Positions 34,281-44,132 are shown, counted from the stretch's first letter. The stretch is DNA of 64,000 nt from an uncultured Bacteroidales bacterium (GCA_949300335.1 CASGDV010000023.1:1-64000), one strand, 5' to 3'. Program-made: numbers and translations. Notes: generated by a model not told the origin, from the sequence alone.

Positions 34281-35897
34281 ATGAAGATCAATTATATTAA
34301 AAAATATGTTGCAGTAGCCGCGGTCGCCTTTTTGGGATTGGCTTGTACTGCAAATTATCTGGAAATCAACAGTGACCCTTATGCCGTCACTGATGAGGAA
34401 ATGCAGCGCGACGGATATGCGATCCGTTCTTCTCTTACCGGTATAGCCAACGGAGTCATTTCTCCGGATGTCAATACCACGCAGTTTACCGAATGTCTGC
34501 TCGGCGGAGCAATGTCAGGCTACATGGCTGACGGAAACGACTGGGCCACCACGATATCAAATTTCAATCCGACAGACAACTGGACGAACGTATTCATGTC
34601 GAGCGACAAGATTATTCCTGTCATCTATACGAATTACAATATGTTGAAACAGGTTACCGATGATCCTGTAGTCCTCGCTGTGGGTGATATAATCAAGGTT
34701 GCCGCAATGCACAGGGTTACCGATACCTATGGACCTATCCCTTATTCACAGATAGGACAGAACGGAAGCATCCAGGTACCTTATGATTCTCAGGAAGATG
34801 TTTACAAGAAGATGTTTGAGGAACTTACGAATGCCGTGAATGTCCTCACACCTAACAGGACAAACAATTTTTCCGCTACTGCCGATGTTGTTTACGGAGG
34901 TGTTACCGAGAAATGGATAAAATTCGCGAATTCACTTAAACTTCGTCTGGCGATGAGAATCAGTTATGCTGCTCCTGAACTTTCAAAGCAGATGGCGGAG
35001 GAAGCCGTTTCACATGAAGTGGGAGTTTTTGCTTCAAATGAAGACAACGCAAACTTCTCGACATTCAATGTAGACGGAAATCCGATAAAGGTAGCTTGCG
35101 AATATAACTATGTGTCAACCCATGATGACGGAACATCATGTACAACGAGATCAGGTGACTCCAAGGCAGCAGCCGACATCATATGCTACATGAACGGATA
35201 TGAAGATCCGAGGCGCGAAGCCTATTTCACAAAATGCGAATGGGACGGATTGGATTTCGCCGGCCTCAGAAGAGGAATCGTGATACCCAAGAACACGGAA
35301 ACCGGACACAAGTTTTCAGGAGTCAACATTTCCGTTACAACGGCACCTGTTTGCTGGATGAATGCTGCGGAGGTCGCTTTCCTGAAGGCTGAAGCCGTTG
35401 CCGTCTTCAACTACAACATGGGAGGCACTGCCCAGGAATTCTATGAGCAGGGTATCAAGCTTTCTTTCGAACAGTGGGGAGCCGGAGATGCTGCCGACTA
35501 TATTGCAGACAACACGAAGAAGCCGTCCGGTTATGTGGATCCGTCAGGTTCCAATTCATATGACGGAGTCCTGTCCACAATGACAGTGGCTTGGGACGAA
35601 GCTGCGGCACCTGAACAGAAGCAGGAGAAGATAATGATTCAGAAATGGATTGCCAACTGGCTGCTCGGAAATGAAGCATGGGCAGACTACAGAAGAACAG
35701 GTTATCCTAACCTCCTTCCTGCTACAGCTGAAGGAAACAAGAGCAACGGAATCGTAGATTCTGAGGCCGGACCTCGCAGAATGCCTTATCCTGCTTCCGA
35801 AGCGGTCAACAACGCTGCAAATTATCAGACGGCCGTATCAACTCTGCTGAAAGGAGCCGACAACATGGCCACTAAACTTTGGTTTGATTGCAAATAA
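34281..35897 (+). CDS. SusD/RagB-like glycan-binding lipoprotein
   Basis: A 538-residue surface lipoprotein with lipobox LGLAC (Cys21 or so), forming the lid on the SusC channel. It belongs to the SusD-like group with a TPR-type helical scaffold (VAAMHRVTDTYGPIPYSQI, NSLKLRLAMRISY, WMNAAEVAFLKAEA). It is slightly longer than the classical 500-residue SusD. It follows susC, as expected, and precedes the GH18-like binding protein by 18 bases. Confidence 0.94.
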   Translation: MKINYIKKYVAVAAVAFLGLACTANYLEINSDPYAVTDEEMQRDGYAIRSSLTGIANGVISPDVNTTQFTECLLGGAMSGYMADGNDWATTISNFNPTDNWTNVFMSSDKIIPVIYTNYNMLKQVTDDPVVLAVGDIIKVAAMHRVTDTYGPIPYSQIGQNGSIQVPYDSQEDVYKKMFEELTNAVNVLTPNRTNNFSATADVVYGGVTEKWIKFANSLKLRLAMRISYAAPELSKQMAEEAVSHEVGVFASNEDNANFSTFNVDGNPIKVACEYNYVSTHDDGTSCTTRSGDSKAAADIICYMNGYEDPRREAYFTKCEWDGLDFAGLRRGIVIPKNTETGHKFSGVNISVTTAPVCWMNAAEVAFLKAEAVAVFNYNMGGTAQEFYEQGIKLSFEQWGAGDAADYIADNTKKPSGYVDPSGSNSYDGVLSTMTVAWDEAAAPEQKQEKIMIQKWIANWLLGNEAWADYRRTGYPNLLPATAEGNKSNGIVDSEAGPRRMPYPASEAVNNAANYQTAVSTLLKGADNMATKLWFDCK

Positions 35898-35915
35898 CAC
35901 TAAGATCATATAATT

Positions 35916-37052
35916 ATGCGCAAAACAATTAACAATATATTGAAACTGACAGCCGGCTTATGTATGACTGTTTTCTGTGTCAGCGCTTGCACAGACTGGA
36001 CCAGGCCTGAAAGCGTTGAAATACATTATCCGACTCTCGAAGAGCAGAATCCGGAGCTGTATGAGGCATACATGCAGTCACTGCGTGATTACCGCAGTTC
36101 CGACCATATGGTGACATTTGTCAAATTCGACAATCTGTCAACGGTTCCTGCCGGACAGTCCGAGCATCTGAATGCATTGCCTGACAGCGTGGATTTCGTA
36201 ATCCTCAAGAATCCTGACAACCTTTCCGAATCCATTGTTTCGGAAATGAACGAAATAAGATCAATGAAAGGTATAAAGACATTGTATACCGTCAGCTATT
36301 CCGATTTCGAAGCGTCATATGACGTTTACCTTGAAAAATGGGAGGAAGAACACCCCCAGCCAGAGACTCCGGATGACGCTTCGGAAGAAACAGGGGATGA
36401 AACTCCTGAGAATCCTGAAACCCCGGGTGAAACACCTACTTCATTCGATGATTTCATGACTGCCGAGATGGACAGGATGCTGGCCCTGTATGACAAATAT
36501 CCTTATGACGGAATCAACTTCCTTTATAACGGAGTGTTCTCCGAAAGTTTGCCGGAAGAGGATAAAACCGAATATTTCGCATCACAGTCGCTCTTTTTCA
36601 GCAAAGTCGAAGCATGGATAGAGGCTCATCCTCAGAGTATTGTCACATTTGAAGGTGTTCCTTTCAATGTTGCTAATACCGTGAAAATATGGGACAATTG
36701 CGACTTTGTAATAATTGATGCGATAAATGCAGTGAGTGCGGAAGAACTTTCTCAGAAAGTAAGGCTTGCCATCTCGGATGCAGTCAAAGATTCCAAATTG
36801 GTAATTCAGGTTACAGCATTGTCTGTCACGAATCCTACCGATACAAAAGGATTGTTTACAGCTTTGGACGAGGATGGAAATCAGATCCGTGCCATTATAG
36901 GTGCTGCCGGATGGACATCCGTCTATGTCGATGATTTCAACAAGGCGGGGATCTGCATTGACAATATCAGGAATGATTACTTTAACATTTTGAAAACATA
37001 CAAATACTCCCGTGAGGCCATTTCAATAATGAATCCGTCTCCGTTGAAATAA
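35916..37052 (+). CDS. Catalytically dead GH18-like surface glycan-binding protein
   Basis: A 378-residue lipoprotein (VSAC, Cys25). The fold resembles the GH18 endoglycosidases of N-glycan loci, but the signature DGxxxDxE reads DGINFLYN starting at D198: the catalytic Glu is Asn and the inner Asp is Leu. It cannot cleave by the usual mechanism and is likely a binding protein at the position of a SusE-type gene. A Pro/Glu/Thr-rich low-complexity insert (about 145-178) precedes the signature and may be a flexible linker. Confidence 0.75.
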   Translation: MRKTINNILKLTAGLCMTVFCVSACTDWTRPESVEIHYPTLEEQNPELYEAYMQSLRDYRSSDHMVTFVKFDNLSTVPAGQSEHLNALPDSVDFVILKNPDNLSESIVSEMNEIRSMKGIKTLYTVSYSDFEASYDVYLEKWEEEHPQPETPDDASEETGDETPENPETPGETPTSFDDFMTAEMDRMLALYDKYPYDGINFLYNGVFSESLPEEDKTEYFASQSLFFSKVEAWIEAHPQSIVTFEGVPFNVANTVKIWDNCDFVIIDAINAVSAEELSQKVRLAISDAVKDSKLVIQVTALSVTNPTDTKGLFTALDEDGNQIRAIIGAAGWTSVYVDDFNKAGICIDNIRNDYFNILKTYKYSREAISIMNPSPLK

Positions 37053-37073
37053 TTTAGATAAAAGGGTAGAAAT

Positions 37074-38225
37074 ATGAAACACATATATAAACTGGCTTTC
37101 ATTTCTTTGTCACTTCTGGCCTTTGCCGGTTGCAGGACAAATGAAGATGACCATCATTTTGACAACAAACTCTACATTCAGTCCAGCAATCCGGTTGATG
37201 AAGTCCTGTTCACTGCATCATCGGATGAGGTTACGGAAACACGTGAATTGACAATCGGAACTCCTATACCGGTGGAATCCGAGGTGAGCGGGAAATTCGT
37301 ATTCGATGCCTCTCTGCTGAACAAATACAACATGGCTTACGGGCAGAACGCCGAATTGCTGCCTAAGGAAATGATCAATATAGCGGAACCGTCTGCAGTA
37401 ATCGAGCCCGGAAGTGTCCAGTCATCTCCCGTTACCGTGGAATTCAAAGGAATCCAGGTTCTGTCCAGGGAAAAGCTGTATGTCGCCCCTGTATCGCTTA
37501 CCGATATAAAAGGCATAGATGTTCTTGATTCGAAGACAGTAATGTATTATGTATTCAAGGGCGCGTCATTGATAAACGTAGTTGCCGACATAAAGGAAAA
37601 TTATTTCCCTGTCGAATGGAAAAGTGATGTATCCAATCTGGAGACCATAACTTTTGAGGCTCTTATCCGTGCCAGGACGTTCGGTGCTGCTTATGATGGA
37701 AAGTCTTTCATATCCACTCTTTTTGGCATTGAAGGGGAATTCCTTGTACGTATCGGAGATGCATCTTTTCCTGACAATCAGATACAGGTAGTTAATCCTA
37801 ACGGGAACTTCCCTTCAGGAGATTCCGCTTTGGGACTCCCTGTGAACGAGTGGATTCATGTTGCGGTAGTCTGGGATGCAAAGACAGGCGACAGGATAGT
37901 ATATCATAACGGACTGGCTGTTGCAAAGGATAGTAATGCAAATGGTTCTATAGACCTTTCCCAGAATTGCTATATCGGCTATTCGTATGAGTCCAGCAGA
38001 TGGTTTGACGGTGAGGTTTCCGAAATGAGAATCTGGAGTGTAAACAGGAAATCCGAGGAACTTATAAACAACATGTATACGATAGACCCGAAGACTGAAG
38101 GGTTGATAGCATACTGGAAATTCAATGAAGGTGCGGGTGCCACCATCATTGACCAGACAGGCAACGGGAACGACATTACTGCCAAGAATCCTCTTACATG
38201 GACTTCTGTATCTCTTCCCGAATAG
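37074..38225 (+). CDS. DUF1735-LamG surface lipoprotein
   Basis: A 383-residue lipoprotein (FAGC, Cys21). An N-terminal DUF1735-type beta domain (about 25-170, with YNMAYGQNAELLP) precedes a LamG/concanavalin-like carbohydrate-binding domain (about 180-380, with NEWIHVAVVWD and GLIAYWKFNEG). There is no catalytic motif. The role is inferred as an additional surface glycan-binding protein that holds N-glycan for the neighbouring GH18. Confidence 0.85.
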   Translation: MKHIYKLAFISLSLLAFAGCRTNEDDHHFDNKLYIQSSNPVDEVLFTASSDEVTETRELTIGTPIPVESEVSGKFVFDASLLNKYNMAYGQNAELLPKEMINIAEPSAVIEPGSVQSSPVTVEFKGIQVLSREKLYVAPVSLTDIKGIDVLDSKTVMYYVFKGASLINVVADIKENYFPVEWKSDVSNLETITFEALIRARTFGAAYDGKSFISTLFGIEGEFLVRIGDASFPDNQIQVVNPNGNFPSGDSALGLPVNEWIHVAVVWDAKTGDRIVYHNGLAVAKDSNANGSIDLSQNCYIGYSYESSRWFDGEVSEMRIWSVNRKSEELINNMYTIDPKTEGLIAYWKFNEGAGATIIDQTGNGNDITAKNPLTWTSVSLPE

Positions 38226-38265
38226 AGTTTTTCTTAAGTAAAAATGATAAAATCAATTAGTAAAT

Positions 38266-39705
38266 ATGAAACTGCATATATTGAATAACCTGCTTGCACC
38301 TGCTGTTCTGCTGTTGTCCGGATTTGCATATTCATGCACGGAGGCGATAGAAATCGGCAAGGTGGACGAGGACCTGTATTCCAACGTGGACGGTGTCCGG
38401 GGCTATGTACGCGATTATCTTACCGGACGTTCTGAAAATGTAATAGAACTGAGGTCTGATTCTTACGAGTCATCTCTGGTAGTCGGACTGAACAAGAATC
38501 CCGAAAAGGGAGTCGATGTCATTCTTTCTTATGATGCCGAATATGTGAAGACATACAATGCCCTTCACGGGACAGAATTCGGGGCTTATCCTTCCGAATT
38601 GCTTGAAATAGAAAACAATGGCAATATTCTCATGGCTCCGGATGACAAGAAATCATATGAACTTGGCATCAAGGTAAGTTACAGCGATGCTTTGGAAAAT
38701 GACAAGACCTATATCCTTCCTATTAAAGCTGTAACAAAGACTGAAGGCATTGAAATAACCGAATCCGCTTCGCATGCCGTATATCTCATAAAGAACTATC
38801 ATAACCAGAGCATGGCGGACAAGGGACCTGGCAAGGTGAAGACCTTCCTTTTCTATGAGGTCAACGATACCAACCCGCTCAACTCGCTTCTTCTTGAAAC
38901 GGAGGACGGCAAACTTTTCCTGGATTTTGTGGTATTGTTCGCAGCCAACATCAATTACGACGCGGCTTCACGAAGATGCTATGTGAACTGCAATGAAAAC
39001 GTACAGTTCCTGCTTGACCACAATGATGAATACATCCAACCTTTGAGGGAAAGGGGAATCAAGGTGCTTTTAGGATTGCTCGGCAATCATGACGTTTCCG
39101 GACTGGCCCAGCTCTCCGAATTGGGCGCCAGGGATTTTGCCAGGGAACTTGCCATAATCTGTGATACCTACAATCTGGACGGAGTCAATTTCGATGACGA
39201 ATATTCCAACGCTCCCGATTTGAGCAATCCTCTGTTTGTAAGCCCTTCAACTGCAGCCGCTGCGAGATTGTGCTATGAGACCAAAGTGGTGATGCCGGAC
39301 AAGTATGTCACGGTATTCGACTGGGGCAGGATGTACGGTGACCATACAATTGAAGGTGTGGAGCCGGGAATGTTCATGGATATTGTGGTGGCAAACTATG
39401 GAAGTGCGGCAAGACCTGTTACGGGAATGACGAAGCTCCAGTGTTCAGGCATGTCTACGGAACTGAATCTAAGTCCGTCTGGAGGAAGAGAAAGCACAGC
39501 CCAAAGTGTAAAGAACGGTGGCTACGGATATTACATGATGTTCGCTCCTTATGCTGGAAATTATAAGAATGATGCAGGTGACGCTACAAAAAGGACTCAG
39601 ATAAATTCAATGAACAATATCTGCAAGGGCCTTTATGGCGTAGGTCTCAAACCGGTGACGGAATTTTACAATCAGGAAACTACGGTAACACGTCCGTTGA
39701 ATTAA
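38266..39705 (+). CDS. GH18 endo-beta-N-acetylglucosaminidase with DUF1735 domain
   Basis: A 479-residue surface lipoprotein (AYSC, Cys24). A DUF1735-like domain (about 40-175, YNALHGTEFGAYP) precedes an EndoH-type GH18 barrel. The catalytic signature DGVNFDDE spans 305-312, with E312 the likely proton donor. Such enzymes cut between the two core GlcNAc residues of N-glycans and release glycan from glycoprotein; the substrate type (high-mannose) is inferred from GH92 and GH130 in the same PUL. It is the only visible endo-acting enzyme here. Confidence 0.92.
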   Translation: MKLHILNNLLAPAVLLLSGFAYSCTEAIEIGKVDEDLYSNVDGVRGYVRDYLTGRSENVIELRSDSYESSLVVGLNKNPEKGVDVILSYDAEYVKTYNALHGTEFGAYPSELLEIENNGNILMAPDDKKSYELGIKVSYSDALENDKTYILPIKAVTKTEGIEITESASHAVYLIKNYHNQSMADKGPGKVKTFLFYEVNDTNPLNSLLLETEDGKLFLDFVVLFAANINYDAASRRCYVNCNENVQFLLDHNDEYIQPLRERGIKVLLGLLGNHDVSGLAQLSELGARDFARELAIICDTYNLDGVNFDDEYSNAPDLSNPLFVSPSTAAAARLCYETKVVMPDKYVTVFDWGRMYGDHTIEGVEPGMFMDIVVANYGSAARPVTGMTKLQCSGMSTELNLSPSGGRESTAQSVKNGGYGYYMMFAPYAGNYKNDAGDATKRTQINSMNNICKGLYGVGLKPVTEFYNQETTVTRPLN

Positions 39706-39718
39706 AAATTGAATAGGT

Positions 39719-41269
39719 ATGAAAAAAGTATTTATAATGATAATGGCTGTTTCCGCATTGTTCTTGAGCAGTTGCAGGGAAGCAGTGGAACTGGAGCAGG
39801 ACAACAGTTCGATTACCCTTTCCCAGGATTCCTATATTGCCGGTCCTAAGGGTGGAAGCATAGATGTAGTGGTCACAAGTTCAGAAGACTGGAGGATTAC
39901 AGGTAAGTCGGACTGGATAACCCTTTCTGCCGAAAGCGGAAAGAACGGAGACAAAATCACATTTACCGTTGCCGAGAATACCGATGGAGTGGCTAAGGAA
40001 ACTATCTATAAATTGTTTGCCGGTTCTGCAGTCAAGGAGTTCAAGCTCACATCCCAGCCGAACCTGTTCATGACATTGGCTTCGGAGCCTGAAGTAGATT
40101 TCGATGCAGCGGGCGGAGTACTGAGAGTGTCTCTTGATTCCAATATGCCTGACTATACATTCGAGTTTACGGAAAGCGGAGCGGACTGGATTGTATTCTC
40201 CGATAAAAAACAGGTGTTCGGAAAGGAAATGCTGACTTTCAATGTCAATCCTTCCGACATCTACCTCGACAGAACGTCCTCCATTACTATCAAGGGAGTG
40301 AACGACATGTCCGTAAATGTGGTTGTAAATCAGGAACGCCTGTTTGCAGTTATTACCGAACAACCGAGACTGGAATATAATCTGGATGCCAGAGATGTCA
40401 CTTTCACGGTAAAGACAAACGTAGAGTACGACGCTCTCACATTGCCTGAATGGATGACCATACAATCCGAAAAGAAAGGTGAAATGGGAGCTGACGGACT
40501 TACTCCGGTCGAATATACCATACATATGGACGAGTCTTTGGCAACCAGAATGGCCAATCTGGACTTCATCTGCGAAGGCAAGACATATCTCAGCATGCTG
40601 CTGAAACAACAGAATCCTAACCCTATCTGGGCCGAGATATCTGATGCCGGTCTCAGAACTGAACTGATGAAACAGGGCTGGATAATTGCTGAAGAAGGTA
40701 TGACGAAGTGTGAAGTCCTGATGCCGGGACTTGAATCCGAAACGTTGTACATCGAAGCAGGCTGGTACGATGATCCTATCAATATGATAGACGGATTGTC
40801 CGCATTCCCTAACCTCAAGACCGTTCACCTCTACAATGTTGCTGTCAAGACTCTTGACCTGTCAGGATGCAAGTCTTTGACCAAGCTTCAGCTTGACAAT
40901 ACGGACAGGCTGTCGGTTGTGAATTGTGCCGATACTCCTTTGACTGAGTTCGTTCTTACTGCTGGAGATTATTCAGGTTATCTTATTTCCGAGTCATTGA
41001 GCGTGTCAGGACCTAATATCGAAAAGATTAACGTCAATTGCTCAAGCTGGTACATGAGCTATTATGAAACTTGTGCGACAATGGACTTCACAGGCTGTCC
41101 TAAACTCACTGAAATCAAGGCAAAGAGAGAGTATCAGGACTACTGGAGCGACACGGGAATCGGCTGCAAGCTTAAGACTATCTATGTAACAGCTGACCAG
41201 AAAGCGGCTATTGATGCCGGAACGATAACGGTGGAAAAGAGTGATATGACAAACATTGAAGTCAAATAG
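39719..41269 (+). CDS. BACON-domain surface protein with leucine-rich-like C-terminus
   Basis: A 516-residue lipoprotein (LSSC, Cys19). Tandem BACON/Ig-like domains cover about 25-310 (SSEDWRITGKSDWITLS, DFDAAGGVLRVSL, LPEWMTIQSEK). Then comes a region with irregular leucine-rich character (FPNLKTVHLYN, LDLSGCKSLTKLQLDN). BACON domains are spacers or mucin- or glycan-binding modules on Bacteroidota surface proteins. It is the last gene of the plus arm and is followed by a strong terminator, so it is probably a glycan-binding lipoprotein of this PUL. Confidence 0.8.
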   Translation: MKKVFIMIMAVSALFLSSCREAVELEQDNSSITLSQDSYIAGPKGGSIDVVVTSSEDWRITGKSDWITLSAESGKNGDKITFTVAENTDGVAKETIYKLFAGSAVKEFKLTSQPNLFMTLASEPEVDFDAAGGVLRVSLDSNMPDYTFEFTESGADWIVFSDKKQVFGKEMLTFNVNPSDIYLDRTSSITIKGVNDMSVNVVVNQERLFAVITEQPRLEYNLDARDVTFTVKTNVEYDALTLPEWMTIQSEKKGEMGADGLTPVEYTIHMDESLATRMANLDFICEGKTYLSMLLKQQNPNPIWAEISDAGLRTELMKQGWIIAEEGMTKCEVLMPGLESETLYIEAGWYDDPINMIDGLSAFPNLKTVHLYNVAVKTLDLSGCKSLTKLQLDNTDRLSVVNCADTPLTEFVLTAGDYSGYLISESLSVSGPNIEKINVNCSSWYMSYYETCATMDFTGCPKLTEIKAKREYQDYWSDTGIGCKLKTIYVTADQKAAIDAGTITVEKSDMTNIEVK

Positions 41270-41290
41270 GCTTTCCCGGATATGAAATCA

Positions 41291-41330
41291 GGGCGGTCCT
41301 GAGCTGAAATGGCTCCGGGCCGCCCTTTTT
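41291..41330 (+). terminator. Terminator of the PUL plus arm
   Basis: GGGCGG (41291-41296) pairs with CCGCCC (41320-41325), GAGC/GCTC pair inside, and five T follow. The T run also serves as the -33 element of the next promoter. Confidence 0.9.
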
Positions 41331-41358
41331 GAATCTTCCTTTTATTGTCCTATCTTTG
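41328..41358 (+). promoter_or_regulatory. Promoter of the NhaC gene
   Basis: A -33 TTTG (41328-41331) is made by the terminator's T run. The -7 TATCTTTG (41351-41358) follows 19 bases later. The implied start near 41363-41365 coincides with the first ATG (41364). Confidence 0.75.
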
Positions 41359-41363
41359 CGCCC

Positions 41364-42704
41364 ATGGGAATAATGCCGTTGAAATATCTTGCCGATTTGT
41401 CCAGAAAACTGAAAGTTTCCGGATCTGGAAAGCCTGTAAACGGATGGCTGGCTCTAAGCCCTCTTCTGGTCTTTCTGGTAATCTATGCCGCAGCATCCAT
41501 AATTGCCGGTGATTTCTATAAGGTTCCGATAACGTCAGCCTTTCTGATATCTACGATATATGCCTTTCTTATTACGTCTGGAGAGATGGATGTCAAGATT
41601 TCCGTCTTTTCGGACGGAGCCGGCAACAGGAATGTCCTTCTCATGATCTGGGTTTTCATTCTGGCAGGCGCATTTGCAAATACGGCAAAGGATATAGGAG
41701 CGATAGAGGCTACGGTCAATCTCACTTTGACGGTCATGCCTGAAAAACTGATATATGCCGGCCTTTTCCTCGCCTCGTGCTTCATATCGATGGCTATTGG
41801 CACAAGTGTAGGAACAATTGTCGCCCTGGTTCCCGTAGGAACGGCAATCGCGCAGGAAATGGGCGCCGGTGTCCCGTATATGACGGCAATAATTGCCGGA
41901 GGCGCATTCTTCGGAGACAATCTTTCGTTCATTTCAGATACGACCATAGCTGCAACCAGGACCCAGGGCTGTTCCATGGCTGACAAGTTCAAGGCGAATT
42001 TCGCCATTGTCGCTCCGGCTGCCGTTATTGTAACAGCCGTATATGTGTTCCAGGGACTATCAGTAGGTCATTCTCCTGAAATAATATCCGTAGATTGGGT
42101 GAAACTCATACCGTATATCCTTGTAATAGGCCTGGCGCTGACGGGAGTCAATGTGGTATCCGTCCTTGTCGCCGGAATCGCATGCAATCTGATTATCGGA
42201 CTTTCGTGCGGTTCCATTGGAATCGTGGACTTCCTGGTTTCAATGGGAGGGGGTATCAGCGGAATGGGGGAACTGATCATAGTCACCATGGTGGCCGGAG
42301 GCCTTCTTGAGATAATCCGAAGCAACGGCGGGCTGGATTTCATAATATCTGGTCTTACACGAAAAATAAAAGGCAAACGGGGAGCTGAACTGAGCGTGGC
42401 GCTGCTGGTAAGCCTCGTGAATTTCTGTACGGCAAACAATACGATTGCAATCATAACCTCAGGGCCGATTGCCAAAAACATATCCGAGAAATATGCGTTG
42501 AATCCGAGAAAGGTTGCCAGTATCCTTGATACTTTTTCCTGTCTGGTCCAGGGAATAATTCCTTACGGAGCCCAGATGCTCATGGCTTCAGGACTGGCAG
42601 GAGTCTCTGCCGCAGCAATCATAGGCAATCTTTTCTATCCTTTCACAATGGGCATATTCGCATTCCTCGCAATACTTTTCCGTTATCCGCGCAAATATTC
42701 ATGA
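41364..42704 (+). CDS. NhaC-family Na+/H+ antiporter
   Basis: A 446-residue inner-membrane protein with about 11 hydrophobic segments. It carries NhaC-family motifs: IGTSVGTIVALVPVG, GGAFFGDNLSFISDT with conserved Asp residues, and a repeat-like half with GMGELIIV and FCTANNTIAI. It exchanges Na+ for H+ and supports sodium or pH homeostasis. The ATG at 41364 coincides with the predicted transcript start, so it would be leaderless; an ATG at 41373 is an alternative that leaves a leader of about nine bases. It is convergent with the OPA transporter (23-base gap). Confidence 0.9.
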   Translation: MGIMPLKYLADLSRKLKVSGSGKPVNGWLALSPLLVFLVIYAAASIIAGDFYKVPITSAFLISTIYAFLITSGEMDVKISVFSDGAGNRNVLLMIWVFILAGAFANTAKDIGAIEATVNLTLTVMPEKLIYAGLFLASCFISMAIGTSVGTIVALVPVGTAIAQEMGAGVPYMTAIIAGGAFFGDNLSFISDTTIAATRTQGCSMADKFKANFAIVAPAAVIVTAVYVFQGLSVGHSPEIISVDWVKLIPYILVIGLALTGVNVVSVLVAGIACNLIIGLSCGSIGIVDFLVSMGGGISGMGELIIVTMVAGGLLEIIRSNGGLDFIISGLTRKIKGKRGAELSVALLVSLVNFCTANNTIAIITSGPIAKNISEKYALNPRKVASILDTFSCLVQGIIPYGAQMLMASGLAGVSAAAIIGNLFYPFTMGIFAFLAILFRYPRKYS

Positions 42705-42727
42705 ACCGGTCCGGAGCCGGAAAGCGG

Positions 42728-44107
42728 TCAGACGATGCTTTTCTTCAGTTTGCTCCAGAATATGACAGGCAGTATGAAAGCTATGGCTGCCGCGCAAAGC
42801 CAGAAAACCGATACCGGCGTAAAATCATAAACTGCATCGATGACGGAGCCGGAAGTTTTCGAATATCCCTGAATAAGAAAACCGCTGGCAATATCCTGTA
42901 TTCCCGCTGCAACGTAACTTGAGATTCCTACTATTCCCAATGCTGCCCCCGTTGCCTTTCTGGGCACTATGTCCACGGCCATCAGACCGGCCACAATACA
43001 GTACAGTACCCCGGTGGACAGACTGAACAGTGAAACATAGAAGATGTTGACCCAATATCCTCCTCCGGTAAACAGAAACAATGCAAGTGAAAGGAAACTT
43101 ATTATGCCAGACAGAATGGTCGGCCTGATTCTGTCTCCTCCGAAAATCCTGTCGGAAAGCCATCCGGCGAGCACCGTCCCAAGAACTCCGAGAGCCGCTG
43201 AAAATGCAATTACCTGTGATGCGGCTTCCAGCGACATCATTTTTGATTTCTGAAGAAAAAGTATGCCCCAGCCTGCAACCGCATATTTTTCAATATATAC
43301 GAAAGCGCTGGAAAGAGCTATTATCCAGATTCCCGCATGTCTGATTACAAGTTTCTGGACCTGAACCGTAGGCATTGTATCCTCTTTCCTCGGCTTTTCC
43401 TCGGACAGTTCCTGAACGGAAGGCAGTCCCTTGCTTTCAGGAGTGTCGCTTACGAAAAACAGGATGATAAGAGCTCCCGCAAGTCCGCCCAGTGCCGCAA
43501 ATATGAAGCCGAACGACCATCCGAGGCTGCCTACAAGCAGACCGACTATGATGAATGACAGAAATTCACCTATGTACGGACTGGCGCTGAAAAAGCTGTA
43601 ATAAGTACCTCTCTGGCTCAGCGGGAACCATCTGGAAAGGGTGATGATGCCCGGAGGGGACCCCATGGACTGCATCCAGCCGTTCATCCCCCAGAGCAGC
43701 ATGAACAGGACAAACAATATTGCCGATGAAAATCCGAGTGCTCCGTGAAACAGACCCGAAAGTCCCATGACAAGATTGATTATGGAAGAAGCGATAAGGC
43801 CTGTAGCCATGAACCGTTTTATGTTGCAGTAATCGGCAATGAATCCGTTCATGAACTTTCCGACGGCATACACGAACAGCAGAGCCGAACCTATCAGCCC
43901 GAGCTGGCCTGCCGTAAGTACCTCGCTGTCTATGATCGGCTGTTTCACTACGCTCAGGCTCATCCTGCATACATAATAGAAACTGTAGGCAGCTGTCGCA
44001 CCCCAAAATGTCTTTCTTCTCAATGAAAGATATTCCGACCGGATACGTTCTTCCGGAATCCTGTCCGGTACAGGCTTGCTTATTCTGAAGAAAGAGTAAA
44101 GGCTCAT
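42728..44107 (-). CDS. OPA-family organophosphate (GlpT/UhpT-type) transporter
   Basis: A 459-residue MFS protein with 12 helices. The family's motifs include YYVCRMSLSVVKQP near helix 1, GMNGWMQSMGSPPG and the SRWFPLSQRGTYY loop. Members exchange inorganic phosphate for glycerol-3-phosphate or hexose-6-phosphate; the substrate cannot be assigned from motifs. It is a single gene with its own promoter (44125-44132), divergent from the SGNH hydrolase gene. Confidence 0.88.
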   Translation of the reverse strand: MSLYSFFRISKPVPDRIPEERIRSEYLSLRRKTFWGATAAYSFYYVCRMSLSVVKQPIIDSEVLTAGQLGLIGSALLFVYAVGKFMNGFIADYCNIKRFMATGLIASSIINLVMGLSGLFHGALGFSSAILFVLFMLLWGMNGWMQSMGSPPGIITLSRWFPLSQRGTYYSFFSASPYIGEFLSFIIVGLLVGSLGWSFGFIFAALGGLAGALIILFFVSDTPESKGLPSVQELSEEKPRKEDTMPTVQVQKLVIRHAGIWIIALSSAFVYIEKYAVAGWGILFLQKSKMMSLEAASQVIAFSAALGVLGTVLAGWLSDRIFGGDRIRPTILSGIISFLSLALFLFTGGGYWVNIFYVSLFSLSTGVLYCIVAGLMAVDIVPRKATGAALGIVGISSYVAAGIQDIASGFLIQGYSKTSGSVIDAVYDFTPVSVFWLCAAAIAFILPVIFWSKLKKSIV

Positions 44108-44124
44108 ATCAAATAAATGTCGTG

Positions 44125-44132
44125 CAAAGGTA
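44125..44132 (-). promoter_or_regulatory. -7 element of the OPA transporter gene
   Basis: Minus-strand TACCTTTG, implying a leader of only 10-13 bases. Confidence 0.6.
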
